Assembly: GCA_030263665.1 (NCBI GenBank)
Contig: SZPK01000010.1
Coordinates: forward strand, 56,814 to 120,813
From: Villigracilis sp024434165
Lineage (GTDB): Bacteria > Chloroflexota > Anaerolineae > Anaerolineales > Villigracilaceae
DNA length: 64,000 bases
Reading direction: 5' to 3'
This document shows positions 40,791-49,061 of this stretch, in pieces. Both the position numbers and the translations under genes were made by a program. The notes under the pieces are model-generated. The model searched no databases, had not been told where the DNA came from, and saw nothing but the letters and a program-made list of their open reading frames with translations. Position 1 is the first letter of the stretch; every line of letters begins with the position of its first letter.

Positions 40791-42595
40791 GCTTTTGCCA
40801 AAAACTCCACCCGCCTCACTTCCGCATCCACCACGTTCTCGATCTTCAAAAACGAATGACCTTCGCCCTTGTACAATAACAACTCGACCTCCTTTCCAAG
40901 TTCGATGAGTTTATCACGCGCCTCGATGGAATCGGAAGCGGGGCAGCGCGGGTCGTTCTCACCGCAGATCATTTGCACGGGCGCATTGACGCGCTCCAAA
41001 AAGAAATACGGCGAGCGGTCATGCCACAGATCATGATTCTCTTCAGGGTCCCCCATGTTTTCGATATTCCAATGCTGTAAATCCTCACGCGATTCGGAAT
41101 GCGACTTGAACCAATTCAAAAACGGAACCACCGCCGAGCCGCCCGCAAACAACTCAGGGTGCGAGGTCAGGCAGCGCATCGTCAAATACCCCCCGTGACT
41201 GCGTCCCGTCACCGCAACTTTTTCCGCCAGCCCGTTTTCGATCAAATACTTCGCGCCCGCCGCGCAATCGTTCATGTCCACGCCGCCCATGTCGAAGCGG
41301 CTTGCATTCTGCCATTTCTTTCCATACCCCGTCGAGCCGCGATAATTCGGCGCAAGCACCGTCCAGCCGCGCGAAGCCAGGTAACTCATGAACGGCTGCC
41401 AGCCGAACGCATAATGCCAGTTCGGTCCGCCGTGAATGTTCAACACCGCCCGCCTGCTTTTTCCGCGATACAAAAGCGCAGGCACACGCGCATCGTCCAT
41501 GCCCGCATACCAGATCTCTTCGGGTTGGACGAAACCCAAACTTTCCTCCAGCGATTGGGTCAATTGCATCGTTTCGCCTGTTTCGAGATTTATCTTCCAC
41601 AAATCGGGCGGATGATTCACATCTTCATAAACAAGGATGACTTCATTGGATGCGATTTGTGGGAGCGAGTGGACTCCCTCTCCAACCTTGACCTCCCGAA
41701 TCGCTCCGCCTCTTTCCTTAAACTGGAAGTTGGTCCTCGCGCCCTCGCCGTGTACCCAGCCGATAATTTCTTCGCTCCGCGCCCAGACGGGTTGCGTGTC
41801 GTCGCCGACCGAGTCGGTTAGCCAGGCGACCTCACCCGATTCAACGGCATAAATTCCGATATTGTGCCACTCTCCATTTTCACACGAAAACGCCAGCGAT
41901 TTTGAGTCAGGCGACCACGCAGGATGCTGGGCATTCAAAATATTGCCATCAAGTGATAATACTTTCCACGCTTGCCCTGAGCCGCGTCGAAGGGTTCCAC
42001 TTTCTACTTCACCAACCCAAACCGCCCTGTCGCTTGCTTCCCATTCCACCTCCGCTGCGATAAACCTCCCATCTGGCGACCACTTCACATCCCAAATGGG
42101 GCGGTGGAGGTCCAGCAAGAGTTCCTTTCTTCCCGTTTCGATTTCCAGCCCATACAGCGCGAACTGACCCTGCTCATCCGAAAGAATTGCCAACCGCTTT
42201 CCGTCGGGTGAAAAATCGAAATTCGGCTGGTGCGCGTAGCCAGACTGGGGAGTGAGGTCAATGGCTGTGTTTTTCTGTAGATCAAAAAGACCGATGTGAT
42301 ACGACTCGCTTCCGTCAGGGTCTAATGCGAAGGCAATCTTCGTCCCATCGGGCGAAAACCTGGGGGAGAACTTTGCGCCCTTCAATGTCATTGCGAGGAG
42401 GGCTATGCCCGACGAAGCAGCCTCCCCGCTGCCATCGGATTGCTTCGCGCTTTGCGCTCGCAATGACATGGACCACAACTCCCACATCCCCGTATTGTTC
42501 CACGAAAAGACGATCAGACCTCCATCAGGTGAGATTGTAAATGGCAGACCATTGTCTACATTCGGGGTGCGGAGGAGTTGGGGGAGGGTGAGCAT
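40733..42595 (-). CDS. S9-family peptidase (acylaminoacyl/prolyl oligopeptidase-like)
   Basis: A 620-residue serine peptidase with an N-terminal beta-propeller (TolB-like FSPRFSPDGTKIAFALDPDG, FDFSPDGKRLAILSDEQ, VKWSPDGRFIAAEVEW, PAWSPDSKSLAFSCENG) and a C-terminal alpha/beta-hydrolase domain. The latter has LNIHGGPNWHYAFGW near 400, the nucleophile VTGRSHGGYLTMR near 480, CGENDPRCPASDS near 560 and GEGHSFLKIENV near 590. Residues about 43-70 are encoded by an 81-bp palindromic element, and the last ~17 by a heptamer array, so the conserved protein ends near EFLAKAL. Confidence 0.85.
   Translation of the reverse strand: MLTLPQLLRTPNVDNGLPFTISPDGGLIVFSWNNTGMWELWSMSLRAQSAKQSDGSGEAASSGIALLAMTLKGAKFSPRFSPDGTKIAFALDPDGSESYHIGLFDLQKNTAIDLTPQSGYAHQPNFDFSPDGKRLAILSDEQGQFALYGLEIETGRKELLLDLHRPIWDVKWSPDGRFIAAEVEWEASDRAVWVGEVESGTLRRGSGQAWKVLSLDGNILNAQHPAWSPDSKSLAFSCENGEWHNIGIYAVESGEVAWLTDSVGDDTQPVWARSEEIIGWVHGEGARTNFQFKERGGAIREVKVGEGVHSLPQIASNEVILVYEDVNHPPDLWKINLETGETMQLTQSLEESLGFVQPEEIWYAGMDDARVPALLYRGKSRRAVLNIHGGPNWHYAFGWQPFMSYLASRGWTVLAPNYRGSTGYGKKWQNASRFDMGGVDMNDCAAGAKYLIENGLAEKVAVTGRSHGGYLTMRCLTSHPELFAGGSAVVPFLNWFKSHSESREDLQHWNIENMGDPEENHDLWHDRSPYFFLERVNAPVQMICGENDPRCPASDSIEARDKLIELGKEVELLLYKGEGHSFLKIENVVDAEVRRVEFLAKALDDGRQMMDDGRWMMDDE
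42387..42467. repeat. 81-bp palindromic element in frame inside the S9 peptidase gene
   Basis: The ends GTCATTGCGAG and CTCGCAATGAC are perfect 11-bp inverted repeats. Inner parts carry CGAAGCAATC and its rough inverse GCTGCTTCG. The length is 81 = 27 codons, and it encodes SLRAQSAKQSDGSGEAASSG and more between two propeller strands. Confidence 0.88.
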
Positions 42596-42664
42596 ATCGT
42601 CTCTGGAGAACCTCCAGGGTCTTCAGGATTTCGGAGGGTCGGGCAGCCTGATTTTTACCGCCCC

Positions 42665-43198
42665 CTAAATTCTCCTGCCTAATAATAGCCTCAGTAATTC
42701 ACGCTGTTCTTCCAACAATTGCCGCTGTTCGTCAGTCACAAGGGATAATTGCGTATCCAATTGCGTCAATAACTTGACGATCTCCTGATAGCGTGTAAGC
42801 AATCGGATTTCCTCGTCTCGGTGCTTTCTTCGCAGGCGAAACGCCACAAGCGGCGGGCGGTTTAGCCGCAATCGTTTGATGGTGAACGACCCCGTTTGAG
42901 TTAATGGATGGATCGTTCCGTCTTCTGCCTCCAGGAAATGTACGTTTGACGGCTCGAGTCGGGGATTCCAAAGCGCGGGATCGTTCTGGCTGGACTGCCA
43001 GTAATCCTGTTTGTATTGGTTGCAGCGATGGCAGCAATAAATCAGGTTGTCGGGGTCGTCGTTCCCGCCTTTTGCAAGGGGCTGAAAATGATCAATCGTC
43101 AGTTCGCCCCCTGTGTCGGTTTCTGTCACGCCGCAAAACTCACAGGCATAATTTGCCCGAAGGCGAACCTGCTCGCGCGTTTTGGCGGAGATCATCAT
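42665..43198 (-). CDS. HNH endonuclease-fold protein
   Basis: A 177-residue protein with a compact HNH nuclease domain in the first 70 residues: a Cys pair in YACEFCGVTE, the catalytic ELTIDHFQPLAKGGNDDPDNL, and a second zinc Cys pair in CCHRCNQYK. The rest (about 95-177) is charged and helical with a leucine-rich coiled end. It overlaps the upstream coiled-coil gene by ATGA. Small HNH proteins of this type are common and their targets are unknown; there is no restriction methylase beside it. Confidence 0.82.
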   Translation of the reverse strand: MMISAKTREQVRLRANYACEFCGVTETDTGGELTIDHFQPLAKGGNDDPDNLIYCCHRCNQYKQDYWQSSQNDPALWNPRLEPSNVHFLEAEDGTIHPLTQTGSFTIKRLRLNRPPLVAFRLRRKHRDEEIRLLTRYQEIVKLLTQLDTQLSLVTDEQRQLLEEQRELLRLLLGRRI

Positions 43199-43506
43199 GC
43201 AGGCTGCGTCCTGTATTGCTGGGACAATTGACGGCGAAGAGAGGCAATTTCGCGCCGCAGGGTTTCATTCTCAGCCGCAACTTCCTGGATTCGCTTTGTC
43301 ACGACGGTTAGTTGAAGTAAAGCCGCGTCAATTTGCTCCTGCAGCGCGGTAAGGTTTCTTTCCCTGGGGGCGGATTTCAAGGATTTGCTCTCCGCAATGT
43401 CCATGCGTGCGTACCAGCGCTCAAGCTGCTTTTGCTCTCTGGCTGTAGGCGTTTCGCCTCGGGAATACTTGTCGTGCAATTTTTTTGCGAGATCGTCGGC
43501 AGGCAT
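43195..43506 (-). CDS. Small coiled-coil protein paired with the HNH gene
   Basis: A 103-residue protein: an N-terminal LAKKLHDKYSRGETPTAREQ and LERWYARMD segment and a C-terminal heptad-rich coiled coil (VVTKRIQEVAAENETLRREI). I do not recognise a function. It ends with an ATGA overlap at the HNH start, so the two are translated as a pair and may form a complex. The pair interrupts the run of MttB-like genes. Confidence 0.7.
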   Translation of the reverse strand: MPADDLAKKLHDKYSRGETPTAREQKQLERWYARMDIAESKSLKSAPRERNLTALQEQIDAALLQLTVVTKRIQEVAAENETLRREIASLRRQLSQQYRTQPA

Positions 43507-43548
43507 AAGAAATGTCCTTTCGCTGTGAAAAATTATAGCATAGCGTGG

Positions 43549-45024
43549 TCAGGCGAATTCCAGGTCGTTTATCGCTGGCAGTTCATCCATCCCTGCCTTT
43601 CTGGCGAGGTTCAAAACATAAGCGTGGAGTTCCGCCGCATGGACGGAATCAAGCGCGGGTCGGGAAAACGAGGCGAGGATCTCCTTCACATGAACCCGCG
43701 CGCGGTCGAAGGTATCCAATGAGCCAGATTCCTTCCATCCGCGAATCGAATCGCGGTCAATGATGCGGCTGGGAAGATGCTGCTCCTTTTGGAAGAGTTT
43801 CATCGTGATCTTCTGTTTGAGGAAGTCGCCGCCTTTGAAATTGACGCCTTCGAAGAATTCGGTGGCGAGCGTGTCGGATTGAATTTTCATGCCTTGCAGC
43901 AGCCGCTTTGCCATTGAAATGCCTTCCGCGTCAATGACCAGTTTTTCGGGGCTTTGGCACAGGAGCGAATCCAACATGCCCGCGCCCGAAATCATGTTGA
44001 TGCCGCTCAGCGCGCCGACGAGAAAACCCATCAGGCTTTCGATGCCCGCCTGCATGTCGAGCAGCTTCGCGTCGGTGGCGCCAAGGTAGGTGTGCGTGGG
44101 CAGCCCCAGCGACTTGCCAACCTGCGCGTAGGACGAATCAATCATCGCAGTTTCGATGGCTCCATACGGCGTGCCGCCTTTGCGCATTTCAAAGATGGCT
44201 GGCGCGCCGCCCCACACGATGGGCGAACCCGCGCGCGCGAGTTGGTGGATGGTGATGCCCGAAAGACATTCCGCCGCGTGCTGCGTGACCGCGCCGAGCA
44301 AAGTCACGGGAGCCGCCGCGCCCGCCAGCGGCATGGAAACGATTTCCGCGGGGATGCCCGCCCGCGCGAGCGTGATCAAATTGCCCGCGCCAAAGTTCGA
44401 CCAGATCAACGGCGGCGAAGGGCAGGCATCGAAAATGGCGCGCGGTTTTTCGCGCAGTTTGTCGTGACCGCCCGCGAAGATGGCGAGCATGTCAATCATC
44501 GCGTGCACAGTCTGGTTGGTGAACGCGCCCGTGACGATCGGCTTTTTGGAATACAGCATAATCAGATACAAACGATACAGGTCATGGATGTCCTTCGGCA
44601 CATCGTGGCAGACCACCGCCGTGGATTGCGCGTCGTACTGCGGCAAACTCTCCGCAACCTTGATGACGCGCAGCAGGTCGTCGGTTTCGGCGGTCTTGTG
44701 TTCGAGTGTCTCTGGGATGAGGACGGAGATGCCCGAGGAACCTGGGTCGAAGTGAACCGCATCGCCTCCGTACTGGACCTTGGGGCTGCCCTCGTAGTCG
44801 TAGAGTTGGAACTCGCGTGGAACCGTTTCCAGCGCCTTGCGGACGATTTGCTCTGGAATGCGGACGACCAGAGTCTCTTCATCCACTTGCGCGCCTGCTT
44901 CCGCCAGCAATTGCCGCGCTTCGGCGTTTTGGACCTTGATGCCTGGCTTCAGCAGAAGTTGACAGGCTTCGTCGAGGATGCGGGTGATGAGCGCATCGTC
45001 GAGCAGGGAGAGTTTGGGCTGCAT
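43549..45024 (-). CDS. Trimethylamine methyltransferase-family protein, copy 2 (non-pyrrolysine MttB)
   Basis: A 491-residue MttB-superfamily enzyme, intact and without in-frame UAG. Family signatures are HFDPGSSGISVLIPETLEHK near 90-110, VCHDVPKDIHDLYRLYL near 138, FTNQTVHAMIDMLAIFAGG, and AGAAAPVTLLGAVTQHAAECL near 235, where the active-site region lies. By eye it is about 70 percent identical to copy 3 next to it, so the two are a tandem duplication. It would demethylate an N-methylated compound for the neighbouring corrinoid protein. A GGAGG ribosome site precedes the ATG. Confidence 0.87.
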   Translation of the reverse strand: MQPKLSLLDDALITRILDEACQLLLKPGIKVQNAEARQLLAEAGAQVDEETLVVRIPEQIVRKALETVPREFQLYDYEGSPKVQYGGDAVHFDPGSSGISVLIPETLEHKTAETDDLLRVIKVAESLPQYDAQSTAVVCHDVPKDIHDLYRLYLIMLYSKKPIVTGAFTNQTVHAMIDMLAIFAGGHDKLREKPRAIFDACPSPPLIWSNFGAGNLITLARAGIPAEIVSMPLAGAAAPVTLLGAVTQHAAECLSGITIHQLARAGSPIVWGGAPAIFEMRKGGTPYGAIETAMIDSSYAQVGKSLGLPTHTYLGATDAKLLDMQAGIESLMGFLVGALSGINMISGAGMLDSLLCQSPEKLVIDAEGISMAKRLLQGMKIQSDTLATEFFEGVNFKGGDFLKQKITMKLFQKEQHLPSRIIDRDSIRGWKESGSLDTFDRARVHVKEILASFSRPALDSVHAAELHAYVLNLARKAGMDELPAINDLEFA

Positions 45025-45034
45025 GGCGCCTCCT

Positions 45035-45160
45035 TAGGGGAATTGGAGATTGGTAATTGGTAATTGAGTCTGAATGACTCAAAGATTGTCTTGGAACAGG
45101 CTTGAATTCTCAAACCACTAATCTCCAGTCTCTAATCTCCAATTACCAATAACCGCTTAC
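45035..45160. repeat. Array of TTGGTAA / TCTCTAA units between copies 2 and 3
   Basis: Left: GGAATTGGAGATTGGTAATTGG; right: ACTAATCTCCAGTCTCTAATC and CTCCAATTACCAAT, with an ordinary middle. The two sides are roughly complementary, so the gap can fold on itself. The same family occurs in frame in fdhA. Confidence 0.75.
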
Positions 45161-45167
45161 AAGGAGA

Positions 45168-46646
45168 TCATGCCAGTTCGTAATCTTCCAATTTGGGTAA
45201 TTCTTCGAGACCTGCCTTGCGAGCGAGGTCGAGCATGTACGAGCGGAGTCGCGCTGTCTGGTCGGGATTCAACTCAGGGCGGGAGTAGGAGGCGAGCAGT
45301 TCCTTCACGCGCAGTTTGGCTCTGCCGAAGGCATCCAGCGAGCCCGCTTCCTTCCATGCACGGGTCGAATCGCGGTCAATCACGCTGCTAGGCAGGTGCT
45401 GTTCCTCGCGGAAGAGTTTCATCGTGATCTTCTGCTTGAGGAAATCGCCGCCTTTGAAATTGATCTTTTCGTCGTAGAAGCCCGTGGCGAGCGTATCGGT
45501 GTGCTGTTTGACGCCCGCGATCATACGCTTTGCCATGGCGATGCCTTCCGCGTCAAGGACCAGTTTCTCCGCGCTGTGGCAGGCGAGGAAGTCCAGCATG
45601 CCCGAACCCGAGATCATGTTGATGCCGCTCAGCGCGCCGACCATGGCGGAGATGCCGCTTTCAAGTCCCGCCTGCGCATCCACCAGTTTGGAGTCGGTTG
45701 CGCCGAGGTAGGTGTGCGTGGGCATGCCCAGCGACTTGGCGACCTGCGCGTATGAACAATCGAGCATGGCGGTTTCGATGGCGCCCATGGGCGTTGCGCC
45801 TTTTTTCATGTCGAAGATCGCCGCCGCGCCGCCCCACACGATGGGCGAGCCTGGCTTTGCCAATTGATGGATGACGATGCCCGCGAGGACTTCCGCCGTG
45901 TGCTGTGTGACCGTGCCAAGCATGGTGACGGGAGCCGCTGCGCCCGCCAGTGGAACGGATACGATCTCGGCTGGGATTCCTGCGCGCGCCAGCGCGATGA
46001 GGTTGCCTGCGCCGAAGTTCGACCAAATCAGCGGCGGGGCGGGGCACACGTCGAAGATGGCGCGCGGTTTTTCTCTCGCCGCTTCCATGCCGCCCGCAAA
46101 GACGGCGAGCATATCAATCATTTCCTGCACGGTCTTGTTTGTGAACGCGCCCGTGACGATGGGTTTCTTCGAGTACAGCAGCGCCAGGTACAGGCGGTAC
46201 GAGTCTTGAATGTCCTTGGGCACGTCATGGCAAATGACCGCCGTAGACTGCGCGTCGTATTGCGGCAGCTGCTCCGCGACCTTCAGCAGGCGGATGAGAT
46301 GCTCGGTTTCGGTCGTCTCGTGTTCGAGCGTGTCGGGGTTGAGCATGGCAATGCCCGACGAACCAGGGTCGAAGTGAACATCGTCGCCGCCGTAATGCAC
46401 CGCGGGCTTGCCGTCGGAATCGTAAAGCCAGAACTCACGCGGCGCGCTTTCCAGTGCTTTTTGAACGAGCGCTTTGGGAATCCCAACGACGTGGGTTTCG
46501 GGGTCAATTTTCGCGCCCGCCGCCGCGAGCAGTTCCCGCGCTTCCTCGTTTTGTACTTTTACGGCGGGGCAGCGCAGAAGTTCGTACGCCTCTTCCAAAA
46601 TGCGGGCGATGATTTCATCGCTGAGTAAGGTGAGTTTTGGTCTCAT
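45168..46646 (-). CDS. Trimethylamine methyltransferase-family protein, copy 3 (non-pyrrolysine MttB)
   Basis: A 492-residue close paralog of copy 2, colinear over its full length, including HFDPGSSGIAMLNPDTLEHE, VICHDVPKDIQDSYRLYLAL and LAGAAAPVTMLGTVTQHTAEV. Differences are spread evenly, and both copies keep an intact frame, which suggests both are in use, perhaps with different substrates. AGAGGTG lies before the ATG. It is the second MttB-like gene downstream of the corrinoid protein. Confidence 0.87.
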   Translation of the reverse strand: MRPKLTLLSDEIIARILEEAYELLRCPAVKVQNEEARELLAAAGAKIDPETHVVGIPKALVQKALESAPREFWLYDSDGKPAVHYGGDDVHFDPGSSGIAMLNPDTLEHETTETEHLIRLLKVAEQLPQYDAQSTAVICHDVPKDIQDSYRLYLALLYSKKPIVTGAFTNKTVQEMIDMLAVFAGGMEAAREKPRAIFDVCPAPPLIWSNFGAGNLIALARAGIPAEIVSVPLAGAAAPVTMLGTVTQHTAEVLAGIVIHQLAKPGSPIVWGGAAAIFDMKKGATPMGAIETAMLDCSYAQVAKSLGMPTHTYLGATDSKLVDAQAGLESGISAMVGALSGINMISGSGMLDFLACHSAEKLVLDAEGIAMAKRMIAGVKQHTDTLATGFYDEKINFKGGDFLKQKITMKLFREEQHLPSSVIDRDSTRAWKEAGSLDAFGRAKLRVKELLASYSRPELNPDQTARLRSYMLDLARKAGLEELPKLEDYELA

Positions 46647-46654
46647 AAGACACC

Positions 46655-46833
46655 TCTAAGAACGGTAATTGAGTAATTGGGTAATTTGTAGTTTGGTCAA
46701 CTTTGGCGAAAAAGAGATGAAAGTTTGAACGTTTGCAGGTTGAAATGTTTTCTGTCAACCTGCAAACGTTTTAACTTTCCAACCTTCCAACCTTCCAACC
46801 TTCCAACCTTCTAACCTTCCAACCTTCAAACTA
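46655..46833. repeat. Two repeat families between copies 3 and 4, with a long hairpin
   Basis: First GGTAATTGAGTAATTGGGTAA, then AACGTTTGCAGGTTGAAA and its inverse TTTTCTGTCAACCTGCAAACGTT, forming a stem of about 14 bp (AACGTTTGCAGGTTG/CAACCTGCAAACGTT). Then about nine units AACCTTCC run to the copy-4 stop codon. Confidence 0.85.
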
Positions 46834-48285
46834 TTACCTCTCAACCGACTTGATGATCCTCTCGAACTCCTTGCTGATCTTCTCGTCCAGCGGATCGGGC
46901 TGGTGTTCCTTCAATATTTTCCTGGCTTTGTTCAACGCCCAATCGCGCGCGTCGTCCTTCTTCGCTTCCCACTCGGTGTAGGGACGGCGGTCCAAAAACT
47001 GCGGCAGGAACAGGTCGCGCATGTGATTGCGGGTGTGCTTCTGCGCGAGGAAATGCCCGCCGGGACCGACGGCTGTGATGGCGTCGAGCGCGAGCGTCTC
47101 TTCGTCAACGACAATGCCCTGCATCATCTTGTGGATGATGGAAAAGATTTCACAGTCCATCATCATCTCGGCGTACGACCAGATACGGCTGCCGTGCAGG
47201 AATCCGACTCCCAGCAGCATGTCGGACATGACCACGCTCGCCATGAACGTGGACAACGCGCCTTCGAGACCCGCCTGCCAGTTCGGTTCCTTTGCGCCAG
47301 TGGCGAACGATCCCATCGAGAGCGGGATGTTGTAGAAATCTGAAAGCACGTTGGTTGCCGCGCCGAAGAGGAAATCTTCAGGTCCGCCGCCGGTGTATGC
47401 TCCCGTGCGCGGATCGGAGGCGGTCTGCGCGGCGGCGTAAAAGACGGGCGCTCCGGGCTTTGCCAGTTGTAAAAGGGCGGTGGCGGCGATCACTTCCGCG
47501 TTGCCGACGGCGAGCGTCCCTGCCATCGTGGCAGGACCGGTCGTCAGGCAGGATGCCATGGTCATAAAGCCGGTCGGGATGCCGTGTTCGGCGGCGATCA
47601 AGGCTGCGTCGAGCGAACCGCCGTCATGTCCGAGGGGAGGCGCAGTGCATTGCATCAACGAGAGGATGGGGCGCTTCCGTAGTTCCTCTTTGCCGCCCGC
47701 GAGAATGATCGCCATTTCCATCGCGGCGTTCGCCTCGTGCACGCTGTAAATGGATTCGGTCTGCACGTGCTTGGTGGAGTTTTCCCAAACGGCTCTCAGT
47801 TCGTGCAAACCACGCGTTTCGGCGGGCGTATCCTGCGCCGAGACGGGCACCCAATGAAACGCGACTTCCTCGGTTGCATCGGCGACGCGTGCAATGTCAC
47901 GCACATCCTGCAAACACGACGTGCGCTTTTCTCTGGTTTCGATGTCAATCACTTCCACGCCGCAGCCATCCGTGCCGAGGCAGACATGGTTGCCATCAAG
48001 TGGAAGGTCCTGCTGCGGATCGCGCGCCGCGAGCGTGTATTTTGGCGGGCATTTCTTCAACGCCTCTTCAATGACTTGCGGCTTGACCCGCACGATTCGT
48101 TTTTCGTAATCCACATCCGCGCCATTCGCCGCCCAAATTTCCAGCGCGCGTTTGGATGGAAACCGCACCCCGACCTTTTCGATGATGTGCAGGGTCGCGT
48201 CATGGATTTTTCGTACTTCTTCCTGCGTCAGTATCTCCAATTTCAGTTTTGGATTACTGATCGTCTTGATGTTTTTATGAGACAT
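46834..48285 (-). CDS. Trimethylamine methyltransferase-family protein, copy 4 (non-pyrrolysine MttB)
   Basis: A 483-residue MttB-superfamily protein of a different branch from copies 1-3. It begins ILTQEEVRKIHDATLHIIEK, and has CLGTDGCGVEVIDIETREKR near 95, MASCLTTGPATMAGTLAVGNAEV near 238, then AGLEGALSTFMASVVMSDML and FLAQKHTRNHMRDLFLPQFL near 420. No UAG is in frame. It lies directly downstream of the corrinoid protein gene, so it is the most likely cognate methyltransferase of that protein. Confidence 0.87.
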   Translation of the reverse strand: MSHKNIKTISNPKLKLEILTQEEVRKIHDATLHIIEKVGVRFPSKRALEIWAANGADVDYEKRIVRVKPQVIEEALKKCPPKYTLAARDPQQDLPLDGNHVCLGTDGCGVEVIDIETREKRTSCLQDVRDIARVADATEEVAFHWVPVSAQDTPAETRGLHELRAVWENSTKHVQTESIYSVHEANAAMEMAIILAGGKEELRKRPILSLMQCTAPPLGHDGGSLDAALIAAEHGIPTGFMTMASCLTTGPATMAGTLAVGNAEVIAATALLQLAKPGAPVFYAAAQTASDPRTGAYTGGGPEDFLFGAATNVLSDFYNIPLSMGSFATGAKEPNWQAGLEGALSTFMASVVMSDMLLGVGFLHGSRIWSYAEMMMDCEIFSIIHKMMQGIVVDEETLALDAITAVGPGGHFLAQKHTRNHMRDLFLPQFLDRRPYTEWEAKKDDARDWALNKARKILKEHQPDPLDEKISKEFERIIKSVER

Positions 48286-48326
48286 AAGCCCTCCGAGGCT
48301 ATGTCTCTCCTCTCTCTGAGTTTTAT

Positions 48327-48376
48327 GGAATCAGGCGGCTTGCCGCCAAAGTTACGGGAGCAAGCTCCCTGAATCC
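48327..48376. repeat. Y-shaped palindromic element between corrinoid and MttB-4 genes
   Basis: Outer arms GGAATCAGG (48327-48335) and CCTGAATCC (48368-48376) pair with one mismatch. Inside are two perfect hairpins, GGCGGCTTGCCGCC (48334-48347) and GGGAGCAAGCTCCC (48356-48369). The 50-bp unit would form a three-way junction. Confidence 0.65.
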
Positions 48377-48395
48377 CAAAGTATTACATCGCCGG

Positions 48396-49046
48396 CTACG
48401 CCTTTCCAACCAATTCCTTCGCCAGTTTCACCGCGCCGACGGCATCTTCCGACGTGCCGTCCGCCTTGATCTTGGTTGCCCAGTCACGGGTGATCGGCGC
48501 GCCGCCGACCATCACCTTGATGCGGGGGCGCAGACCTTCTTTGTCCAACTCTTCGATCAACTCACGCTGGCGCACCATCGTGGTGGTGAGCAGCGCACTC
48601 AAACCGATGATCTGCGCGTCAATTTCCAACGCCTTGCCGATGATCTTTTCAGCAGGCTGGTCCACGCCCAGGTCAACCACTTCAAAGCCCGAGGCGCTCA
48701 GCATCGTGCCAACGAGTGTCTTGCCGATTTCGTGGATGTCGCCCTCGACCGTGGCAAGCACAACCCTGCCCATCGTCTCGCGCGCTTCGCCCAGTTTGAG
48801 CAATTCCGGCTCCAGTGTGGCGACAGCCGCTTTCATCGCTTCGCCCGCCATCACCAACTCCGGCAGAAACGCTTCGCCCGCCCCGAACTGGTCGCCGATG
48901 TAATTGACCCCGACCACAAAACCTTTCGTGATGGCGTCCAGCGGCGGGATGTTCATCTCGATGGACTTTTTGGCAAGTTCAACCGAGAGATCGGAATCCC
49001 CGTCAATGATGCTTTGCGCCATCTGTTTGAATAATTCTTCCGACAT
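48396..49046 (-). CDS. Corrinoid protein of a methyltransferase system (MtbC/MttC-like)
   Basis: The 216-residue protein has the two-part fold of methylamine corrinoid proteins: an N-terminal four-helix cap (residues 1-90) and a C-terminal Rossmann B12 domain. The cobalt-ligand motif DxHxxG is D103-I-H105-E-I-G108 in TVEGDIHEIGKTLVG. GLSALLTTTMVRQRELIEEL and VMVGGAPITRDWATKIKADG complete the domain. It accepts the methyl group from MttB-type enzymes and gives it to the folate methyltransferase. A GGAGG ribosome site precedes the ATG. Confidence 0.92.
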   Translation of the reverse strand: MSEELFKQMAQSIIDGDSDLSVELAKKSIEMNIPPLDAITKGFVVGVNYIGDQFGAGEAFLPELVMAGEAMKAAVATLEPELLKLGEARETMGRVVLATVEGDIHEIGKTLVGTMLSASGFEVVDLGVDQPAEKIIGKALEIDAQIIGLSALLTTTMVRQRELIEELDKEGLRPRIKVMVGGAPITRDWATKIKADGTSEDAVGAVKLAKELVGKA

Positions 49047-49061
49047 AGAAGTTCCTCCAGG

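Noticed and set aside
39192..48285. Pyrrolysine (in-frame UAG) in the MttB homologs
   Set aside because: All four frames run full length (471-492 codons) without an internal UAG, and no pyl genes are seen.
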